64,000 bases of DNA from an uncultured Bacteroidales bacterium (GTDB lineage Bacteria; Bacteroidota; Bacteroidia; Bacteroidales; Paludibacteraceae): positions 171,935-235,934 of the forward strand of contig CADCBP010000007.1 in assembly GCA_902799705.1 (NCBI GenBank), read 5' to 3'. The notes beneath the pieces were generated by a model. That model did not search any database. It saw nothing but the letters and a program-made list of their open reading frames with translations, and was not told the DNA's origin. Shown one piece after another: positions 50,369 to 59,423 of the stretch. Each line of letters begins with the position of its first letter. Positions within the stretch are counted from its first letter, which is position 1. A program made the position numbers and the translations under genes.

Positions 50369-52751
50369 AAGAAGGATACATAGCATCGTGTGGAAATTGA
50401 TTTTCTTATCAATTTTCAGTTTTCAATTCTCAATTCTCTACGCAACAGAGACGATTATCGTTGGCGAAGTGGTTAATGAAACGACCGGCGAGGCTATACC
50501 GAACGTGAACATCCATTTCCGGGGCACGAAGATCGGTACCACTTCAGACGAGCATGGCAACTATGCGTTGCGCGTGGATATGACGGCAAAGAGTCAACTG
50601 GTCTTCTCGGCTGTCGGCTATTTCACCCAGCGTTTCGATATCGACCCGGGCGCGATGGCTGGATTACAAGTAGCGATGCGTGAGAAGACAGCGATGCTTA
50701 CGGAGATCGTGGTAGCGCCGAATGAGAATCCGGCGCTGGAGATCTTACGCCGGGTACGGGAACACCGTGAATCTAACGACCGTACCAAGCATCCGGAGAA
50801 CAGCGCTGTACTGCAACGCGAACAGACATTGTATGTCTCGCATATCAACCGCCGCCATCTAAGGCGTGCATTATGGCGCAGCCTGCAAGAAGGCATGATC
50901 GCGCAGGAAGACTCCACGTATATCCTTCCGCTCTACAGAGAGACACAGTCTTTCCGCATGGCGGGACAAGAGATGATTCCGGCGAATGACCAACGTACAC
51001 AAGCCCTCATTCTGTCCGAGACGGACTATTCAACCCTTTTGGGCGGTGAAGGCAACCTCAATTTCTATGCCCCGTCCGTCAGCCTCATGGGGCATGCCTT
51101 TCTCTCTCCCCTCGCATCGGGAGGAAACCTCTATTATCGCTATTATTTAGAAGATATAGCAGATACTCTCCCTTCTCTTGAGGGAGGTGCCGGGGTTAGG
51201 CTTGTTTTTCGTACGAGAAACCCCTTCTACGCGACTTTTAACGGCGAGATGGTCATTGATACCACCACGTATGCGTTGCGCGCTTTCAAGGCATACGTAC
51301 CGCCGGAGGTGGCCGTCAACTACGTAAACGACATCCATATCTCACAGACGCTCGCCCCGAATGGGCTGATTGCGGAAGAAACAATCTCCGCCCTGCTCGA
51401 TTTCTCTGTCAAATCGGAGAAAGCCGGTACGGTCTTTCCTTCGGTGCTATTAACGACGAGTCTGCGAAATCCGAAAGCCGCGGCAGCGGGATACCGAGAT
51501 ACCGAGATATCGGAATACCGAGAACCATCAGCTACGACTTCAGTCGATTCCGCTTTCGCGAAACTGGACAGCCTGCCTGTTATCCGTGTCGCCAAATGGT
51601 TCGCCACCATCGCGATGACGGGTTATATTCCTACGGGCACTCCGGTAGATATCGGGCATGTGGAGGAGATATTACAAGTGAACCAGCACGAAGGTGTGCA
51701 TGTCGGTCTGCCTTTCCGCACGAACGAGAAGTTGTCAAAAGTGGTATCTCTCGAGGCTTCTGTCGGTTACGGTTTCCGTGACCGCTCTTTCAAAGGTATG
51801 GGCCGCGTGTCGGTCAACCTGCCTACGGAGCGGAGGAATATCCTGCAATTCGAGTACAACGACCATTACGTCTGGTCAGAGGTGGACGATTTCGACCGTA
51901 TGCTGCGGGAAAACTCCATGGGTTGGGGAAACTTCGACTTCACCGCTTACGCTTTCCAAGCGCTTTTCCGCGACAGTTTATGCGTCAATACCGCTATCCG
52001 GCAGCGTCAGTTGCAATTCCATTGGTTCGCCGACTGGATTCATCAGATGGACACGCGCAGCGGCGTACCGATGAGTATCGAGAGTCATCTCTTTGCCCGT
52101 GCGGGTTGGCAGACGGGTTATGCATATCAATCGGCGCATGCCATCGCCCGCCTCAGTTGGGGTGAACGGAAATACGACGGTTATTTCATGCGCCGCTACG
52201 CTTACTCATCCCGTTATCCGGTATTGTATCTGGGCGCAGAGGCCGGGCATTGGGCGGACGCAAACTATTCGAAGATATACTTCCATCTGCGAGCGATGCT
52301 CACGCAGCATGCAAACCTCGGTATGGGCGGCACGCTGACGTATGCATTACAGGCCGGTGTATTGATGGGACGGGTGCCGGCTACGCTCTTATGGCAGGCT
52401 AATGCGAACCAAGGCTATGCGTATGACCCCTACCGCTTCACTTTCCTGCACGGATATCAAATGATGGCTAACAGGTATGTAACATTGCAGACGGAATGGA
52501 ATGGTATGGGGATTCTCTTTAATATGATTCCGGGTGTACGCTGGCTTCATCTCCGCGAACTCGTAGAAGCGAAGATAGCGTACGGCTATAACAGTCAAGG
52601 AGCGGAACTTGGTATGCCACGTTCTATGCTTTATACGGAGGTGGGCGTCGGCATCGGTAATATACTACGTATCTGCGATCTCTATTCCGCCTGGTCTATT
52701 ACGCCGAGTGTCCAATGGGCGATTCGCTTCCGTATTCACTTGGGACTATAG
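50361..52751 (+). CDS. DUF5686 / carboxypeptidase-regulatory-like outer-membrane protein
   Basis: 796 aa. The signal peptide has hydrophobic core FLSIFSFQFSILYA. A CarboxypepD_reg-like domain (~28-110: VVNETTGEAIPNVNIHFRGT, GNYALRV, FSAVGY) is followed by a large beta-rich region (DUF5686) ending in barrel-like strands (WAIRFRIHLGL). It is likely an outer-membrane protein. Three portions come from repetitive DNA: the start codon region, the signal-peptide core (TTTTCAA/TTCTCAA units), and residues ~377-387 (AGYRDTEISEYRE) from four ATACCGAG units. The segment SLEGGAGVRLVF near residue 275 also looks inserted. Family role unknown. Confidence 0.85.
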   Translation: MKGRRIHSIVWKLIFLSIFSFQFSILYATETIIVGEVVNETTGEAIPNVNIHFRGTKIGTTSDEHGNYALRVDMTAKSQLVFSAVGYFTQRFDIDPGAMAGLQVAMREKTAMLTEIVVAPNENPALEILRRVREHRESNDRTKHPENSAVLQREQTLYVSHINRRHLRRALWRSLQEGMIAQEDSTYILPLYRETQSFRMAGQEMIPANDQRTQALILSETDYSTLLGGEGNLNFYAPSVSLMGHAFLSPLASGGNLYYRYYLEDIADTLPSLEGGAGVRLVFRTRNPFYATFNGEMVIDTTTYALRAFKAYVPPEVAVNYVNDIHISQTLAPNGLIAEETISALLDFSVKSEKAGTVFPSVLLTTSLRNPKAAAAGYRDTEISEYREPSATTSVDSAFAKLDSLPVIRVAKWFATIAMTGYIPTGTPVDIGHVEEILQVNQHEGVHVGLPFRTNEKLSKVVSLEASVGYGFRDRSFKGMGRVSVNLPTERRNILQFEYNDHYVWSEVDDFDRMLRENSMGWGNFDFTAYAFQALFRDSLCVNTAIRQRQLQFHWFADWIHQMDTRSGVPMSIESHLFARAGWQTGYAYQSAHAIARLSWGERKYDGYFMRRYAYSSRYPVLYLGAEAGHWADANYSKIYFHLRAMLTQHANLGMGGTLTYALQAGVLMGRVPATLLWQANANQGYAYDPYRFTFLHGYQMMANRYVTLQTEWNGMGILFNMIPGVRWLHLRELVEAKIAYGYNSQGAELGMPRSMLYTEVGVGIGNILRICDLYSAWSITPSVQWAIRFRIHLGL
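50410..50438. repeat. Repeat tract encoding the DUF5686 signal-peptide core
   Basis: CAATTTT, CAGTTTT, CAATTCT, CAATTCT units (7 bp) translated as SIFSFQFSIL. Confidence 0.75.
51491..51522. repeat. In-frame 8-bp repeat in the DUF5686 gene
   Basis: ATACCGAG, ATACCGAG, ATATCGGA, ATACCGAG: four 8-bp units in perfect phase. Confidence 0.85.
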
Positions 52752-52779
52752 AGTTAAGAGTTGAGAGTTAATACAAAAA

Positions 52780-52808
52780 GAAGAGGACCTCTTGCCGAGA
52801 TCCTCTTT
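52780..52808. terminator. Bidirectional terminator between convergent DUF5686 and SusCD-locus genes
   Basis: AAGAGGA ... TCCTCTT outer stem with inner CTC-TTGCC-GAG, flanked by A-rich and T-rich sides. An AGAGTTAAGAGTTG 7-bp repeat precedes it (52751-52772). Confidence 0.85.
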
Positions 52809-52827
52809 CTTTTCATGAGTTATTCGA

Positions 52828-54333
52828 TTAACGAATCTTCTCACCTGTAATCGGAGCGAACAGTGTCTTCTTTCCGTTAGCGTGCTTAGCTGCTGCAGCC
52901 TTGCGTGCCGGAGCACCTGCGTTAGCAGGTTCGAACGAGATGTTGAACATACCTTCGCCTACTTTACGATCGCTCTGATCTTCCTGATTGACGTACACAA
53001 CGAGGAATCCAATTGCCTTGCTATTCTCATCCGTTACCAGAGTACCGCCTTCGCCCGGAACAATATCCAGAGTGATATTAGCGGCGGGGTTAAAGTTCGC
53101 GTCTAACATGTACATGAGAGGAACATAAGTCTTTCCTTCAATGTCAACAGGATCACCCTTGGTAGGTTGAATAAGGAACTTGTGCGTCTCTTCATCGAAT
53201 ACACCATATACTACCGGCATATTCGGATAGAGTCCTTCTATCGCATAGAATTGACCTTCTTTAGGATCTATGTAACTGGTCACCGTTACATTTGCGCTTA
53301 CGGGAACATCTTCGTCCTCGTTGGCATCAAAGCCCTTGATGGTCCAGTTTCCTTCGTAGGTAGTAACGTCTGCGTCAACAACCACCGGTTCCTCCTTATC
53401 TGCCATGAAAGCATCCTTGCTCAGATAGAACAGGAAGTTCACTTGAATGCCATAGATTTTACCTCCAGCACCAAAGAGCATGGAGTCATCCTGTGCATCG
53501 AAGATAATCTTGCCTTTCTCGCTCTCGAATCTACCATATGTACCGGGAACGCCTGTTCCTCTTGCATAATCAACGAAGCACTGTTCCATATAGTCACCCC
53601 ATCCAATACCAAGGTAGGTACGGAGGTCCGGGAATGTAACCTCACCTTCTTTAGATATAAGGAGATCGAAATTGAACGGTCTCGACTCATCTACTTCGCC
53701 GTCGTCGGGAATCGGATCACCGTCTAAAATACCATCTGCATCCCGACTGGTAGCATAGCTTGCATACGGGTTGTGGATACGTATCTTCTGTGAACCATCC
53801 GGTTGCTCAGCTACCTGATATTTAACGTACCAAGCATACGCATCCAGACCGAATGCCGGGCCGACGGTCTGGTCAACGAACACACCGGTGCGGATTTCAG
53901 ACCACAGTACGAGTTTAACCGTGTATGTAAACACGCTTTGGCCATCCAGATAAGGACTAGTCTTGTCTTCTGGCATGGTTAACTTGAACGTATAGGTACT
54001 ATCTACCTCGCCATTCGGGAAACCAACCGTCATAGAAACCTGCTTGTCGCCCGGAGCGAAGACAACCTTCGGATTAATAGCGAATACCGGATCTGCTTCT
54101 ACCTTCAGCAAGATGGTATCAGGTTTGTCGAAATTAGACGTACGGAACAACGTTACAGTTGTTTCGAGTTTGTCTTTATTGACATTTAATTCAACCGACT
54201 CGCCTGCACTGGTAAACATGACTGTACCCGGTACATCCAGCGGAGAGGGTTCGCGCTCTACGTTCTTCTCGCAAGCCGTGAATGTGAACACGGCTGCTGC
54301 GAGAAGGAGCAAATATTTACTAATCTTTTTCAT
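52828..54333 (-). CDS. SusCD-linked surface lipoprotein, ligand-binding candidate
   Basis: 501 aa. Lipobox FTAC with Cys21; export probably to the outer-membrane surface, as for other third genes of SusCD loci. The N-terminal Ig/Calx-beta-like domain (~30-130: VMFTSAGESVELNVNKDKLE, VGFPNGEVDSTYTFKLTMPE) is followed by a beta-rich body with acidic loops (DADGILDGDPIPDDGEVDES). The C-terminal end (LFAPITGEKIR) is well defined. It is the last gene of the susC-susD operon, with no catalytic motif, so it is best read as a surface glycan- or peptide-binding protein whose ligand is unknown. Confidence 0.8.
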   Translation of the reverse strand: MKKISKYLLLLAAAVFTFTACEKNVEREPSPLDVPGTVMFTSAGESVELNVNKDKLETTVTLFRTSNFDKPDTILLKVEADPVFAINPKVVFAPGDKQVSMTVGFPNGEVDSTYTFKLTMPEDKTSPYLDGQSVFTYTVKLVLWSEIRTGVFVDQTVGPAFGLDAYAWYVKYQVAEQPDGSQKIRIHNPYASYATSRDADGILDGDPIPDDGEVDESRPFNFDLLISKEGEVTFPDLRTYLGIGWGDYMEQCFVDYARGTGVPGTYGRFESEKGKIIFDAQDDSMLFGAGGKIYGIQVNFLFYLSKDAFMADKEEPVVVDADVTTYEGNWTIKGFDANEDEDVPVSANVTVTSYIDPKEGQFYAIEGLYPNMPVVYGVFDEETHKFLIQPTKGDPVDIEGKTYVPLMYMLDANFNPAANITLDIVPGEGGTLVTDENSKAIGFLVVYVNQEDQSDRKVGEGMFNISFEPANAGAPARKAAAAKHANGKKTLFAPITGEKIR

Positions 54334-54352
54334 AATCTATATTTTTTTAGGA

Positions 54353-55954
54353 TTAGGGGAATGGCACAAACGGGTTAGGATCGGTGATACCCTTGTTAGC
54401 CTCCATTTCGGCTTGCGGGATACGCCAGAGCAGTACACCGTGTCTTGCGGGAACGTCTTGTTTTGCCCAAGCCTCCGGCCAGTTGGTCGAATTGGTACGA
54501 ATAATCGGTTTCTCGAGACGCATGATATCTCCCCAAGCGAAACCTTCACCCCAGAGTTCTACACGGCGTTGCCACCAGATCTCATCCTCGAGGCTCAAAC
54601 CATGTTGAGACAATACGAAGGACGGATCACGATATTTCTGTACGAAGTTGAGCAGTACGCTTGCACCGTCGCCACCCGAACGAGCGAGACCCTCGGCTTT
54701 GATGAGGTGCAACTCCTCAGCACGCATGAGAATCCAGTCAGCAGCTGCAGCACCGCTACCGGTGGTAGAACGGTCGCCCGTACCGAACTTCACGTTCGTA
54801 TATACATTATCCGCATTGTCCTGGATAGTTGCTTTGGCAGCGTTGTAACCCGGAGCATCCAACAGCGGGGACTCCAATTGCTCATTCAACCACCAGCCCT
54901 TACGAACGTCCGTAGCGGAAATCTCGTTATAGAGACCACTGGCAATCGAACGTGTTGCGCCTACGGATGTATAACCATCCATGAAGAAGATGGACATGTG
55001 CGACGGCCAGTTAACGATACCGGTCTTTACGACGTCGTTGGTTTCAACAATGATGTTCGCCCAAAGTACATTGTGCTGCGCTGCATCTGCGAAGCCCGGT
55101 TCACTTGCCTCGGCAATCGACAGCGGCGTTGCACCGCTTAAATCCAATGCTTTTTCAGCATCCTTAGCAGCATCTGCCCACTCACCCTTAAGAAGGTTCA
55201 GACGAGCACGCAAACCGAAAGCAACGGCTTGATCTACGAAACCTTTGTCCGGACGCTTATAGCCATCAAGGCTGTCGCATGCATAAGTCAAGTCCTCTGT
55301 ACAAAGCTTGAACAACTCTTCCAGAGTAGCACGCGGGTTACTGATGATGCGCTCTGCAGGCATGTTTTCCAATACCAACGGAACAGTCAGTGCACTCTTA
55401 TCCGTCGTGCGATAGGTAAACTGATAGAGTTGAGCCAGATTCATGTAGCACATTGCGCGGACGGCCAGAGCTTGGCTCAACGCGTATTTCTGTACACCCG
55501 GCTGCTTGCGGTCAACCATACCAATCACGTTGTTACATGCGAAGATGATCTTGTAGTACTCACCCCATACCAAGTGGTCGATCAGACCTTTTGTGGTCGT
55601 CAGCGTGTTGTCGCGGTTCGAGGTGAAATCGGCGTATTGGAACCAGTTGTATCCAGTGTTCGGGCTCACGAGATCCTGACCCTGCTCATCCATGAACAAG
55701 CAGATGGCTGCGTAGCCGTAGTCGTTGTGGCGTTCGTAGCCAAGGTCACCCAGACCGGAATAAACCTGAATAAACTGCGCGTAGATAGCAGACAAGTCTG
55801 CTGCTGCTGTTGCAGGGTTCTGCTGAGCAGCTTCCTCTACCTGGTCAGCTGTTTTCGTTCCGCCTTCGGGACCGGCGTTCATCCATTCACTACAAGAAGC
55901 GAAAGACAAAGCGGTTACGAGGAGAACAGATACATATTTACTAATCGTTTTCAT
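54353..55954 (-). CDS. susD: RagB/SusD family nutrient-uptake lipoprotein
   Basis: 533 aa. Lipobox SFASC with Cys21. The N-terminal SusD-like region (AAADLSAIYAQFIQVYSGLGD), TPR-rich middle (AVRAMCYMNLAQLYQFTYR, DQAVAFGLRARLNLLKGEWA) and C-terminal SusD domain (ILMRAEELHLIKAEGLAR, WWQRRVELWGEGFAWGDIMR, LLWRIPQAEMEAN) are all present. It forms the lid over the SusC barrel encoded just upstream and captures ligand at the cell surface. The 19-bp gap to susC implies coupled expression. Confidence 0.95.
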   Translation of the reverse strand: MKTISKYVSVLLVTALSFASCSEWMNAGPEGGTKTADQVEEAAQQNPATAAADLSAIYAQFIQVYSGLGDLGYERHNDYGYAAICLFMDEQGQDLVSPNTGYNWFQYADFTSNRDNTLTTTKGLIDHLVWGEYYKIIFACNNVIGMVDRKQPGVQKYALSQALAVRAMCYMNLAQLYQFTYRTTDKSALTVPLVLENMPAERIISNPRATLEELFKLCTEDLTYACDSLDGYKRPDKGFVDQAVAFGLRARLNLLKGEWADAAKDAEKALDLSGATPLSIAEASEPGFADAAQHNVLWANIIVETNDVVKTGIVNWPSHMSIFFMDGYTSVGATRSIASGLYNEISATDVRKGWWLNEQLESPLLDAPGYNAAKATIQDNADNVYTNVKFGTGDRSTTGSGAAAADWILMRAEELHLIKAEGLARSGGDGASVLLNFVQKYRDPSFVLSQHGLSLEDEIWWQRRVELWGEGFAWGDIMRLEKPIIRTNSTNWPEAWAKQDVPARHGVLLWRIPQAEMEANKGITDPNPFVPFP

Positions 55955-55973
55955 ATTAATCTCCTTTCTTTAA

Positions 55974-58900
55974 TTAGAACGTGATACTTAAACCGCCCGA
56001 GATAGTACGCATCGGAGAGTAGAGCGTGTTGCTGGAGCTGGTGAACGATTGGCGAGGATCCAGACCCTTGCGAGCGGACCAAAGCGCTACGTTGTCAGCT
56101 ACTGCATACAGACGAATCTTCTCGATATGCGCCTTCTTCGTCAACTTAGCAGGGAAGGTATATCCGAGGGTAATATTCTGGAGACTTACGTAGTTACTGC
56201 TGATCAACCAACGATCGGAAACACCGTTTACATACTGGTCACCGGCGTTGATAGCAGGCACATTGGTGTTGGTATTCTCCGGCGTCCAAGCATTCAGAAT
56301 ATCCAAGTGCCAGTTCTGACCGGCGCTGGTGCCGTAACCGCCGTGCATAAAGTTACGATAGGAGTTATCGTACAGACGACCACCTGCCTGATAGTTGAAG
56401 GCGATAGACAGATCTACACCATATACATCGAGAGTTGTTCCGAAACCACCGTAGATTTTCGGCAGCAGGTCACCGGTCTCATAGCGGTAGTTACTGTTCG
56501 CTTCGCTATAGCTCTCCGTTACACCACCCTTGATAATCTTCTGACCCGGGTTATTCGGATCATCTACGTCGATGTACCACTGCGATTTACCGGTAGCGGG
56601 GTTAACACCTGCGTAAGCAGGCAAGTAGCGGTTGTACATAGACTCGCCCTCGCGATAGATGGAGGTTCCGTCAATCCACTGACCACCCAGATCCGGATCC
56701 AGTTTCAGGATGCGGTTCTTGAAGTAGGTCAAGTTCAGATAAACAGACCATGTTACGTTACGGGTCTTGATCAACTGACCGCGGAGCTCGGCATCCATAC
56801 CGGCATTGCTTACAGAACCGATATTTACAGGCTTCTCGGTGTAACCGTTAGAAGCGGCAACCGGCTTGTAATACAACATGTTCTCCGTGCGACGACGCCA
56901 ACCCTCAATCGTACCGGTCAAGCGCTCTCCGAAGAAACCGAAGTCGACACCGGCGTTGAAGTTGTACGAGGTCTCCCAGGTCAAATCTCTGTTACCTATC
57001 TGAACCATAGTTTTAGCGTACTCACCGTTGTTCTCGTCGAAGGAGTAGAGGTCAGCCCATACGTGGTAGTTTCCCAATGCATCGTTACCTTGCGAACCGT
57101 AACTTGCTTTGATCTTCAACAGGTCCACGTTCGTAACACCATCCATGAACGACTCTCCCTTGATATCCCAAGCGGCACCAACGGACCAGAAGTTACCCCA
57201 CTGTTTGCCGGGAGCAAAACGGGAAGTAGCATCACGACGATAACTTCCGCTGATGTAGTAGCGGCTTGCGTAGTCGTACTTAGCCTGAACGAGGATACCC
57301 TGCGTGAAATAGCTGTCGCTGGACGAAGATACGCTCGGATTCTTGATCGCGTTGTTAATCTCGGCGATGAACGGATTTACCAACTTGTCTTTCTGACCTG
57401 ACATCGAGGAGGTAATCAAGTGGTAGTTCTCGTAACCGAGCATAACATCCACGTTGTGCTCACCGAACTTACGTGCGTAATTTGCCAGATATTGCTGGTC
57501 AAATGCGGTAACGCGCGAGGTAGCTACATAAGCCGAACCGCCACGCTCTGCATACTGACCGTAGAACGGGTTGACCGTCTGGTTGTAGCGAACACCTGCA
57601 TAGTGCAGACCAAGGTTTGCAGTGAACTTCAAGCCCTTGATCGGCTCAACCTGAACGAACCACTTACCGGTGAAGATATCTTTCTTATACTGTGAGCGAT
57701 CCAAAGCGATTGCGCTGGCAGGGTTCGACTGACCCATGAAAGCACGGGATGCACCCGTAACCGTTTTGCCGTCTCCGTAGTCATACATGATAAAGCCGTT
57801 ACGGTCGCGCATGATCTGACCGTTTCCGTCGCGGATATAGAGAGGATAGATAGGAGCAATGTTATCGGTTACATAGAAGATGTTTGCCGATGAATAATTG
57901 CCGTACTCTTCCTCCTGCGGATAACGCATATCTGCGTGGCTGTAGCTCATGTTCGTACCGATCTTCAACCATTTCTTTGCCTGATAATCTACGTTCGCAC
58001 GGGTCGTAACACGGCGGAAGCCGGAGTTCTGGATAATACCCGAGTCATCCAGGTAGCTGGCAGAGGTGAAATAGGTCAGTTTGTCGGTCGAACCGGAGAT
58101 GCTGAGGTTGTATTCCTGACGGAGGTTGTTGGATTGGAACAACTCGTTGAACCAGTTATCAGCCTTGAGCATATAGCCGTCAGCGGTTACAAAGCCAGCC
58201 GTAGCACGCGGGTTCAACTTGAAGTTCGTACCTACCAGACGCTCGCCTTCAGGAACAGCAAACACCTGATAACCCAGACCGCCGTTTGCAGCAGTCAACA
58301 ATCTGCTGGCCGTGTTGTGCGCTCTCGTCGCGTCGCCATACTGTGCAAAATACTGGTTGTACAGCGCGGTATAAAAGTTCTCGTAGTACATACCTGCGTC
58401 GCGCATCACGTCATAAGAAGGAACACCACGCTGGTTAACACCCCACTTCGCTTCGAGTTTTACCTGAGCGTCACGGGTGTTACCACGTTTGGTCGTGATA
58501 AGGATCACACCGTTGGCACCACGGGCACCATACAAAGCGTTGGAAGCGGCATCCTTCAAGACAGTAACGGACTCGATATCAGCGTTAGCCAACGTGCTGA
58601 CATCATCACCCGATGCAGGTACACCATCGATTACGTACAACGGGCTGTTGCTCGCGTACATAGAACCGATACCACGGATGATAACCGAACTGGTGGTACC
58701 CGGCTGACCACTGGTGCTCAAACCCTGAACACCGGCAACCTGACCTGCCAAAGCATTGGTAACGTTACTGGTCTGACGTTTCGTGATCTCATCCGCCTTC
58801 ACAACCGAAGCTGCACCGGTGAACGATTTCTTCGTCGATGTACCGAAAGCGACTACCATGACTTCGTCAAGTTGCTTGCTGTCTTCCATCAAATTAACAA

Positions 58901-59165
58901 CTACACCATCCTTGGCAGCAACTTCCTGAGTCGCCATACCAATGAACGAAACAACAAGCACAGAATTGGGATCTACCTCGAGGGTAAACTTACCATCAAC
59001 GTCGGTAATCGTACCCTTCGAAGTACCCTTCACCTGAACCGAAGCACCGATGACCGGCTCGTCGTCAGCTGCATTAAGGACGGTACCTGAAATCGTTTGG
59101 CTCTGAGCCAATACCTGTCCGAAGGCTATAAAGCAAACGGACAATACGAGTAAGAATTTCTTCAT
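55974..59165 (-). CDS. susC: SusC/RagA family TonB-dependent outer-membrane transporter
   Basis: 1063 aa. Signal peptide (LLVLSVCFIAFGQVLAQ), carboxypeptidase-like domain (~22-105: GTVLNAADDEPVIGASVQVK, VSFIGMATQE), TonB-box-like VMVVAFGT with the SusC-type FTGAASVVKADEI, and plug with the RagA signature GVQGLSTSGQPG, VIRGIGSM, YVIDGVPAS, LKDAASNALYGARGANGVIL. A 22-strand barrel follows, ending ...GLSITF. It imports an oligosaccharide or peptide bound by SusD. No sigma/anti-sigma or hybrid two-component regulator is adjacent. Substrate unknown. Confidence 0.95.
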   Translation of the reverse strand: MKKFLLVLSVCFIAFGQVLAQSQTISGTVLNAADDEPVIGASVQVKGTSKGTITDVDGKFTLEVDPNSVLVVSFIGMATQEVAAKDGVVVNLMEDSKQLDEVMVVAFGTSTKKSFTGAASVVKADEITKRQTSNVTNALAGQVAGVQGLSTSGQPGTTSSVIIRGIGSMYASNSPLYVIDGVPASGDDVSTLANADIESVTVLKDAASNALYGARGANGVILITTKRGNTRDAQVKLEAKWGVNQRGVPSYDVMRDAGMYYENFYTALYNQYFAQYGDATRAHNTASRLLTAANGGLGYQVFAVPEGERLVGTNFKLNPRATAGFVTADGYMLKADNWFNELFQSNNLRQEYNLSISGSTDKLTYFTSASYLDDSGIIQNSGFRRVTTRANVDYQAKKWLKIGTNMSYSHADMRYPQEEEYGNYSSANIFYVTDNIAPIYPLYIRDGNGQIMRDRNGFIMYDYGDGKTVTGASRAFMGQSNPASAIALDRSQYKKDIFTGKWFVQVEPIKGLKFTANLGLHYAGVRYNQTVNPFYGQYAERGGSAYVATSRVTAFDQQYLANYARKFGEHNVDVMLGYENYHLITSSMSGQKDKLVNPFIAEINNAIKNPSVSSSSDSYFTQGILVQAKYDYASRYYISGSYRRDATSRFAPGKQWGNFWSVGAAWDIKGESFMDGVTNVDLLKIKASYGSQGNDALGNYHVWADLYSFDENNGEYAKTMVQIGNRDLTWETSYNFNAGVDFGFFGERLTGTIEGWRRRTENMLYYKPVAASNGYTEKPVNIGSVSNAGMDAELRGQLIKTRNVTWSVYLNLTYFKNRILKLDPDLGGQWIDGTSIYREGESMYNRYLPAYAGVNPATGKSQWYIDVDDPNNPGQKIIKGGVTESYSEANSNYRYETGDLLPKIYGGFGTTLDVYGVDLSIAFNYQAGGRLYDNSYRNFMHGGYGTSAGQNWHLDILNAWTPENTNTNVPAINAGDQYVNGVSDRWLISSNYVSLQNITLGYTFPAKLTKKAHIEKIRLYAVADNVALWSARKGLDPRQSFTSSSNTLYSPMRTISGGLSITF

Positions 59166-59217
59166 ACCTTGAATTGTTTGTTATACATAAATAATTCCGC
59201 CCAAAGGGAATTTTCGG

Positions 59218-59248
59218 CAAAAGTACAACATTTTTTTTAATTACACAA
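59218..59248 (-). promoter_or_regulatory. Promoter of the susCD locus
   Basis: Minus strand TTG (59248-59246), 20 bases, TACTTTTG (59225-59218); ~45-nt leader before the susC ATG. Confidence 0.85.
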
Positions 59249-59373
59249 CATTTTTGACACATTTTTAGGCAAAAAAGTGTAATTTTGTTACTTTTGTAAA
59301 GTCCACTTTGCAAAAACGATTATTTTGCGCGCACGTACGCATGAATACGCACGCGCCAGCACGCTCTATATAA

Positions 59374-59400
59374 ATAAAAAAGCCGGCAGTTACACCGGCT
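59374..59400 (-). terminator. Rho-independent terminator after the AspRS gene
   Basis: On the minus strand AGCCGG - TGTAACTG - CCGGCT followed by T6, 24 bp after the AspRS stop. Confidence 0.9.
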
Positions 59401-59423
59401 AATTAAGGTTATTTCCTTGTTAT

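Noticed and set aside
56049-59090. Two long plus-strand frames opposite susC
   Set aside because: Antisense frames of a real TonB-dependent transporter; Thr/Val/Arg-rich with no domains.
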